Of a stretch of DNA of 64,000 bases, positions 35,701-44,700 are shown one piece after another. A program made the translations under genes and the position numbers. The notes under the pieces are model-generated. The model saw only the letters and a list, made by a program, of their open reading frames with translations, was not told the origin of the DNA and ran no database searches. The stretch is from positions 27,075,235-27,139,234 of the forward strand of contig OU964923.1 in NCBI GenBank assembly GCA_918807975.1. Direction: 5' to 3'. The DNA comes from Aplidium turbinatum (lineage: Eukaryota; Chordata; Ascidiacea; Aplousobranchia; Polyclinidae). Position 1 is the first letter of the stretch, and each line of letters starts with the position of its first letter.

Positions 35701-38700
35701 TTTTTCAAATTGATGAATAACAGTGTATTTGGAGCGACAACGGAAAACATAAGAAACAGGGTTGATGTTCTATTGGATACGAGAAAACGAAAACTTTTAA
35801 ATCCTTTTTATATATCGTCAATGGGAAATGATCTTATCGATTTCTTTATTTAAAGCTATCTAAATAAGTAGGCTATCTAAGTAAATATCTTAAGTAGCTG
35901 CAAATCTAGGTAAAGATCAGTATCTTATTCTTAACCACCGACTGTTTCTGCTTCAGATACAAATTCACAGCAAACTACGACATGTAGAGCGGAAGACTGG
36001 ACGGACTACTTTGATGGGGATGATCCTACTGGTAGAGGAGACTTTGAAACTCTTGACATACTCAACAAAAAGTACCCCGAGGAGATCTGTTCCAATCCAA
36101 CTGCTGCAGAGGGAAGAGTAAAAGGAAACACAAATGATGATTCTCTTTCTAGTCAGAACGTAGTGGTCACGAAAACCGGACTCGTTTGCCAAAATATTAA
36201 CCAAAATTGTCGCGATTATGAAGTCAGGTTCTGTTGTCCAAAAAGTAAGTTGTAAGCAACAAATTAAAGTAATTCTTCTCGTTTGTTTAAACTCAACTAA
36301 AAGTGGGAACATCAAGTGAAAAATGGAAACATGCAGCCTACTTATTTTCCAACTTTATAGAATGTATAGACTACTTTAACATAATAACATTTGATAATAT
36401 ATTTTCTCAGTTTCCAATTTCCCATTATATTAAATTAATTTTATATGATTACGGATAATTAGTGACCGAGTGATACAAATTTTAACACAAATTAATTTTA
36501 TCGGTATCGGATACCATTTGGTTTTAGACACATGACAAGTTTGGTTTGGTTTTGAATCTTTATCGTCGGACTGACAAAGCCTTGATCGGTTATTCGTGGT
36601 AGTTTCGCATACTTGTAGAGGCTTTTGATGCAGGTTCGGTTACCGAGATCGACAGAGTGAAGTTTCGATTGTTGAAGTGTTGTTGCCGGGGAATTATTCC
36701 ATTCACTAGGTGCCGATGAATGTAGAGCAGTCCTGAAATGCGTTGTTCAAGCGCATAAGCAAGAGTCTAACTAGCGCCACGTGATCTTGAGCCGGGCGCG
36801 GCGCGTATCCACGGAACTAACCGTGCGGAAATAGGCTCTATAGTTGAATCTGAATATTCCACTAATTTTTTAGTTTTGTGTTGTTGAAGATAACTCTTGT
36901 GGTGTATTAACTGTTGCACTACAATTATATTTTGCATAGTTCCAGAATGTGTGAATGGGGAATGGACGTCTTTCCTCGACAGTGACGATCCAACTGGGCG
37001 GTGCGATTGTGAATTGCTGCCGAAGTTGCGTTTCAAGTATGGAGACAAAATTTGTGAAAAGCCAACTGCAATTGACGCCAGAAGAGTAGCTGATCAAGAG
37101 CACTGGCATTATACTGATTTTGTCTCAGCCATTGATATTAATTTGGAAAGAGGGTTTCGGTGTGATAATACATTGGCCAGAAGGTGTGATGACTTTGAAA
37201 TTCGCCTGTGTTGTCCCAAAGGTGAGTGTAGATAGTCTTACTACCAGAGTTATTTTTGTAATTTATTGTAACGACAGATTCTAAGGTGATTTTTCAGTTT
37301 TTATCTTCATTGAATTGAAAGGTATTTTGGGTCTATATGTACTAGACCTAAACAAATAGATGAAATGCTTCTTCTCTTTTCTCGTGTTGTCGCTATATGT
37401 CAGGGCATCCGTTGGTTAGCCACTGCCTGGTGTCGTCATCGATAGAAACTAGGCCTTCCATATGGTCTGTATAACCGGCAATCTTTGATAATGTGGGCTG
37501 CCGTCCGCATTTCATCACACTCACAAGCAGTGCTCTCTGCCAAGGCCCAGCGCAACATGTCTGCACCATAGCGTCCAACACCAGTGAGCAAACGGTTACG
37601 CCTTGATGAGGCAAGTCTAGAGAGGCCATGGCCCAGCTGGTTCTCGGGCGGGGATCTGCATACTTGGCGAAGTGGAGATGTGCTGCTTGACCATTGTTCA
37701 CACCATGCGCTGAAATGCTAAATAGTTGATAGGTAAAATCAACAGAAAATTCAACGTTTACTCGGAGTTAAAGAGTTTTTTCACTATCTTTATACCTTTG
37801 TTTCCCATTGCAGTTATCAAGCAACAATGCGGACCGAACGATTGGACTGCTTGGTTAAATTGCGACACCCCTTCAGGCCTTGGAGATATTGAGACGATTG
37901 ATGCCATAAATGAGCGCTATCCTGAATCTATATCATGCACAACACCCGCTGCGATTGAGATAAGAACCGCTGACGATGGAGTCCTTTACAATCCTCAAGT
38001 CCCTGACTGGAACATCAGAGCGAGTCCAACATATGGTTTTAGCTGTTATAACCAACCCTATCTGCAATGTCGAGACTTTACTGTCAGATTTTGCTGCCCG
38101 AAAAGTGAGAATAATATCTTTTTACTAACTATGCTATATGTTAAGTGAAATCAAGTAAATTGGCATAAGCACCAAAAGCGTTAGGAAATACTTTATAAAT
38201 ATAAATGCTGAACATCAAAAGGTGTTAAACAGATCACATGATATGGTAGAAAGGTAAGGTGCTAAAAAATGATGATTCAGTTACCTTTGATTTTCGTGGA
38301 GCCTATATCGTTGAGTTTGAGCTAGTCAGAAGTACTGTGCAGTTTTTGTCTTTTCCTGTTTATAAATTTAGTTAACCATTGTATTTTTATTCAAATGTAG
38401 TTGTTGTATGTATAATTGTATATTATTCCTGAAGAGGACATCTTGTGATGTCGAAAACTTTCGATACTTAATTTGCTGCGTAGTTTTGTGTTTCTATATG
38501 TAATAAACTTGAAGATGTTAAACTTGATCACGTTACTCGGCTTCGTATGCCTATGGTTCAACAAGACAAACTCTCTACCGAAGCTCTAAATATAACCGCT
38601 TTGACCAAAACACTGTAAGTAGGCTACGCTACAGTAATGTTAAATCTTGTGATGTTGCTCAGGTTTAGCTTATATGACTCACATAATATGACCGTACCAA

Positions 38701-41700
38701 AAATGGGTGAGTTTTGGAAAAGCGTCAAAGATTTTTCTTGCGTTGAGTGTTCATTATAGTGATTTTTTTTTGTTTATTAGTGATTTGCTGTTTATTGTAA
38801 TAAAAAAAACTTTCAATGGTTCAATCAAATTATTAAAAAAGGGGCGATTACTTTAAACCCGTATCAACGTATAGTCCACAAAGTCGTGGGAAAATCTAGA
38901 AGACACCTTGAGTCAGGACATGAAAACTCTCTCAGCCTATCTCCAAAACTGGCGACTGAAACTCAGCGAAACCAAAACTGTGGCAGCAGCTTTCCACCTC
39001 CACAATCGGGAAGCTGATCGTGAGCTACACGTCCAGAACAACGGAAAATCTCTGTCCTTCTGCCCCGAACCAAGATATTTTGGGGTGACACTGGACAGAT
39101 CGCTCACATACCGCCACCATTTGGTGTCACTGCGCAAGAAACTCACATCCCGCGCTGCGCTACTCAAGCGCCTGGCAGGTTCTAGCTGGGAAGCGAGGGC
39201 TGACACTTTGCATATACAGTAGCAGCCTTAGCCCTTGTCTACTCTTCAGCAGAGTACTGTGCACCTGTTTGGTGTCGCAGTGCTCACTGCCACAACATCG
39301 ACACTGCCATAAACAGCGCCCTGCCCACAGTGACTGGATACCTGCGTCCCACACCATTGGACAATCTCCCCATTCTCTCTGGCATCCAACCCGCTGAGCT
39401 TCGTCGCGAAGAAGCCACTTTGTCCCTCGGTCGACGGGCACTGGAGCCTGACCACCTTCTCCACCTCAAGATCTCTGCTCTCCCAAACGAGCACCCCCGT
39501 CGACTGAAATCAAGACACCCATTCGTGCCAGCCGCTCAACTTCTTACCAACGAAGCTGATGTACAAGACATCTCTGCAGCTACTTGGGCGGACCATGAAT
39601 GGCATTCTGAATGGAAGTCAAGCGCCGCCAGACTCTATTCGTTCATCCCCGACGCCGACGCAGGCCCCATCGGCCTAACACTACCAAGACAGGCATGGGT
39701 GCGCCTTAGCCGTCTCCGTACGGGCGTCGGTATTTTTCGCTCAACCATGCACCAATGGGGAATGGCCTCTTCCTCCTCCTGTGAATGTGGTGCCGAGGAA
39801 CAGACCGCAGACCATATCATCAATGACTGTTCCATCTTCAAGCCACCTAACGGAGTGGAAGGTCTGCGTGTCACGGATGTTGAAACCAAAGACTGGCTGC
39901 TCTCTAGTAGCCTTCCAGTGTAGTCCGGGAACATCGTGAATCTGGGGTGGTAAAAGGATAGACCCTCGGCTCCAGAGGCTCACACGACGATGACGAACGT
40001 ATAGTCAAAGATTAACAACGTATAGTCTGCGAAATTAGTTTGCTTATAGACTAATTTCGCAAACTAATTTGTTTTTTGGCAATACATAACATTTTTAGTC
40101 ATTTTCTAAAGTTAACTGCTGTAAATTTTACTGTACTATGCTGTTGATAAAGTTGTATTGAAGAGGGTTCAATACCCGAAATCGCGATATACAACAGAAA
40201 AATTTCAAAAGTTTCAAAGGAAGAATTTCAAAGGTCCTGGCTTAACAGCCACTACCAATCATTTTCTTCTTCTGTTTGAATTTACATGTACTCTAAAAGG
40301 TCGTCGTTAATATTATAGTATTTACATTTTTCTCAAGTTCAATCAATTGTTGGTAAGATCATACAATTTTGTCTTTATAAGTCAAATTTTTGAGCATTTA
40401 CAGTAGTTTAATTCAATCTTAACAAGTAGATCAATATAGTGTAAGATGCATATTTTACTTTGCCTAAGTCTATTAATTTTTCATGTCGGCTAATCGAGAT
40501 TTAGATTATGGTTGGGAAGATTCATTTAATTCCCTTGTGTGTTGTACAAAATATAATGGAAATTGACCCACCCTATTATCTTGATCAACGCAACTCCTGG
40601 AAAATGCTGTCAGATTTTCATACAAAAAGTTGTAGCGTTAATTACTGCAGTAACAAAGGAACGGAAATAATTTAACATATCTGGGTTTGAACAATTAAAA
40701 TGCAACGACTGCTTTTGCGAGGCTGCTGATTGGTCGTCGTCGTCGTCGTATGAGCTTTTGGAGTGGAATGTCTATTCTTTTACCACATTAGTTTCACGAT
40801 GTTCCCAGACTAAGCTAAAAAGATACTGGAAAGCAATCAATCTTTTGTTTCATCATCCAAGATACGCAGACCTTCCACTCAGTTAGGTGGCCTGAAGATG
40901 GTGCAATCGTTGATGATATGGTGGAAATAGATTATTTTCTTACTGATAAGCAAGCCGAAAATATTTAAACTTGTTCAATAGTGTTAAATGCATGAACACC
41001 AATTTTTGACAATTATTAAACTATGTTTCTTGACTGACAAAGAGGACAATGCAAATACAGAAGCAAAACAAACGACAGATGTAAGCACTAAGCTGTGAAA
41101 GCTATTTCGATGTCATTGAATCTGTTCCCGATTTGGCCTGATATTGAACGTCATGCCAAGACACAACCAAGTTTTCTTGATAATAATCGAACCAATAACC
41201 ACTAGGTCGTCGAATAGATGCCTTCAGTATTTAGTCACAGAGTGGACAATACAAAAACTTATTTTTTTAATAATAAAATTTAAACCAATTGTTATTGACC
41301 ATATGTTGGAAATACGGCAAAATTACTTCTCTACCAAAGTCATATTAAAACTCTTATTCTTAAAGTCTGCACTGATGGTTTCAATCTTGAATTAAAGCTG
41401 TGGTGTTTATTACAGATAATGTTGTGCCCGAATGCACAAACGGAAAATGGACTGACTACTTTGATTCAGATGATCCAACTGGCCAAGGGGACTTTGAAAC
41501 GATTTCATCATTGAAAAAAACATTTCCTGATCAATTCTGCACTAACCCAATTGCAATAGATGCTAGACTCGTAGGCACTGACATTCACCATCCAGTCGAT
41601 GGACGCATTGCTCACTTGAGCATAGAAGATGGATTTTCTTGTAAAACCTCTGACAACAACGCGCGATGTGGAGATTACGAAGTCCGATTTTGTTGCCCCC

Positions 41701-44700
41701 CACGTAAGTATATGCTAGTTGCAATAACCAGGTCCGTTAAGAAAATATTTTAGGCCCGGTACCAATGAGGTTCTTGAGCCCAAATCAAGATATGTAAAAA
41801 AAACGCACTGTATCTAAAAAATACGCTGTGTTTCCTTTATGTGTGCGAACCCTTTGAAAAGGTACTGAGCCGCTAAAATTATCCGAGGCAGAGGTTCAAA
41901 AATGCCCCTGGACCCCCCCTGTTAACGCAACCGGCAATAATGATTTACTTGAGCGAGAATGAAAAGCTCATGTACTGTATATATATACTATAACGTATCA
42001 TATCGTATCATATGTATCACATATCAAGTATATCGTATCGTATCATATCGTATCATTATCAGTATACTATAACGTACATAGGACTTTTCTTGAAAGGGAG
42101 AGAGGTGAACATTTCAATTTCCTTTTTCTTTTTTAAGAAAAATGTCTGTTTGCTAATATTGGCCACAAGATTACCATACAAATTTTACATTACGTTACCG
42201 TTGTTGATTTTCGAGCACTGAAGATGAAAACAATCTAGTTTTTGAAACGTTTGTTGAACATAAGTTTAATATCCACATTTTGGGCTCTTACTTTTATAAA
42301 AATGTAACACATTTCTGAATGTGTTTTTAAATGAAAAATGGTTAAGCTTATCGGCCAATTTATGGCCAGTTTATTGGCAAATGGCATTATATCATAACAA
42401 CCTTGCCAGCCTTGGTACGAATCAACATAGTACCGCAAGCACACCATGGATGAATTAAGGGTATTGGGCTATGATTTTAGATTTCAATATGTTTGTGATG
42501 AGATTTGTGTTTGTTGAATGCTGCAACCCAAAACCATCCAAATTGTTTATTTAAAATTTAGTCGTCTCAAAAAAATCTGACAAAGGAACGATAACTCAAT
42601 GGTTCCTCTACGTACACTATTAGGCTTACCTTTGTTTTTATATCACACTTCTTTTAATGTGGTGACAAATGAAGTCAGAAAAATTTTATCCAGTAGAGCT
42701 AGATCAATAATGATAAACTAGAATTCAAACTTATGTGCCTAAAGACGGGTGTTTGAAGTTATTATAGCAGGAAATAATAAAGTGAATATGCAAATTGCAG
42801 AACTGTCATTGATAATTTTTTTGTTATACCGGTGGTTCCCAACCTAAGCTTTACAGATCCTACACAGGTCCATAACAATTTTAACACTAAAAATATCAGG
42901 GGGTCCAATTTGACCGCTTTTCATTTTAAAGTGAGTGGTATTTGGTCCGTTTTAAAATCTGGACTTTGACCTTATACGACTTTTAACCATTTTAAAGTTT
43001 ACATTGATGGGATAATTTTTTTCTGTAATAGTACTTATAAACAGATACCAAACTGTCATATGTGACCGCTATTTCATTTTGTACTCCCTTAGGCAATTTG
43101 CTTCCATGATCTCGTTTTTGTTGCAAATGTTACAAAAAGTAGAGGTATAGTAGCTTAAGGTGCTTTACTTTAGCATCAGAGGGAGGTCAAACCTCAAAAA
43201 AAAAAATTAAGCAATAATTTGTTGTTTTATGCTGTAGCCTACGGTAGTCCTAATTCGATATTACTAGAAGTACCGAGCCATCAATTTTGACCGTTTTTTA
43301 TTTTCACTTGAATGGTATTTTGTCCGTTTTAATAACAGGACTTAGAGCATCCACGAGTTTAAATTATGAAAGTTTACTTTGATAGGTTCACGCATGTGAA
43401 ACACTGTATAAAATATTGTACAGGACATATAACATCGGTATTTTGAATCAGCGGTCGTATGTAATCGCTTGGTTGGGTTAGATTGTGAAAAATCTTGATA
43501 GTTCTTAACGTTAAGTTGTAAGTAAAATTAAGTTCGCAAAACTTGCACTTAGGTTTAATAGTTTCAAGATTCTCAGTTGTGATAATTGTTTAAATAAATT
43601 CCATGGCCACAAAAGTTTTGGGAATTACTATTTTAAACTTTTTAAACAATGTTTAATTTTTATTTTTCAAAAATAGGCTACATTGCTAGTTTACAGACTG
43701 AGCATGCGAAATTGATATCAGGTAAAGCAAATATTTTATGATTTTACACAGCGTCAGAAAAATGCATTGATGGCCGGTGGACGGACTTCTTTAACGTTGA
43801 CAGTCCAAACGAGGGTGGAGACTTTGAAGATTTGTCAACCCATTACAACATGTTCCCTGATAAACTGTGCCCAAATCCCACAGCAATTGATGTTCGAACC
43901 AGTGCAGGAACATCTTATTCAGTTCGAAATCAAAATGTGCTCATCAGCCTAAAGAAAGGCTTCAGATGTTACAACAATCAACCACCTGGTCAAGACTGTT
44001 GTGATTATAAAGTCAGATACTGTTGTCCAGGTATATTCAAAGTATTAACACAACCTCGCTTAATTTTGTATTTTTTTACCACAAGTTGAGGGATGGTATA
44101 AATTAGGCTCAAAACGCTTTTCTTTTAATTGTAAAATAACACCCCAGCCGATTTGTGATAGGTAAAAAAGCAACAAAATTATAATAAGTAAATGGCTACA
44201 AAATAGGCTAAGTGGCTATAAAAATTTCTTTGTCTCTTGAGTATCAATAGAATAGCTTTGTGAAGAAAGGGGCGTTCTTCCCGGCTATCAGCACAAGGCT
44301 GAGCACTCACTAGTACTCACTAGTATTCACTAGTAAATTATCGCAAAGAAGCTAATTATTGCGATAATTTACCAGAGAAAAAATCCCATATTCAGTTTCA
44401 TAACTTTAACATTTTTCATTCTAGTGCGAATAGAATCAGTTAGTATCATTTCAATTAAGTCATAATGTTGCAAAGTTTTTGTTTTTATTGCAAACGTTAC
44501 ACTCTTAGGCGGAAATATGGGCCATTGCCTTTAAGTTTCTTCAGTTGGAGATGTATTTTTAGATTAGCTTTGTCTCTGGTTTAAGCAAAAAGCTTCAAAT
44601 CTATTTGGTGTGATTAACTAACTTCAATTAGACTTCCTTTTTTTCATTGGTTGTATGTCTTAAAACACTTCTTCCAGAAAGTTGGTCGATAAAATAAACT

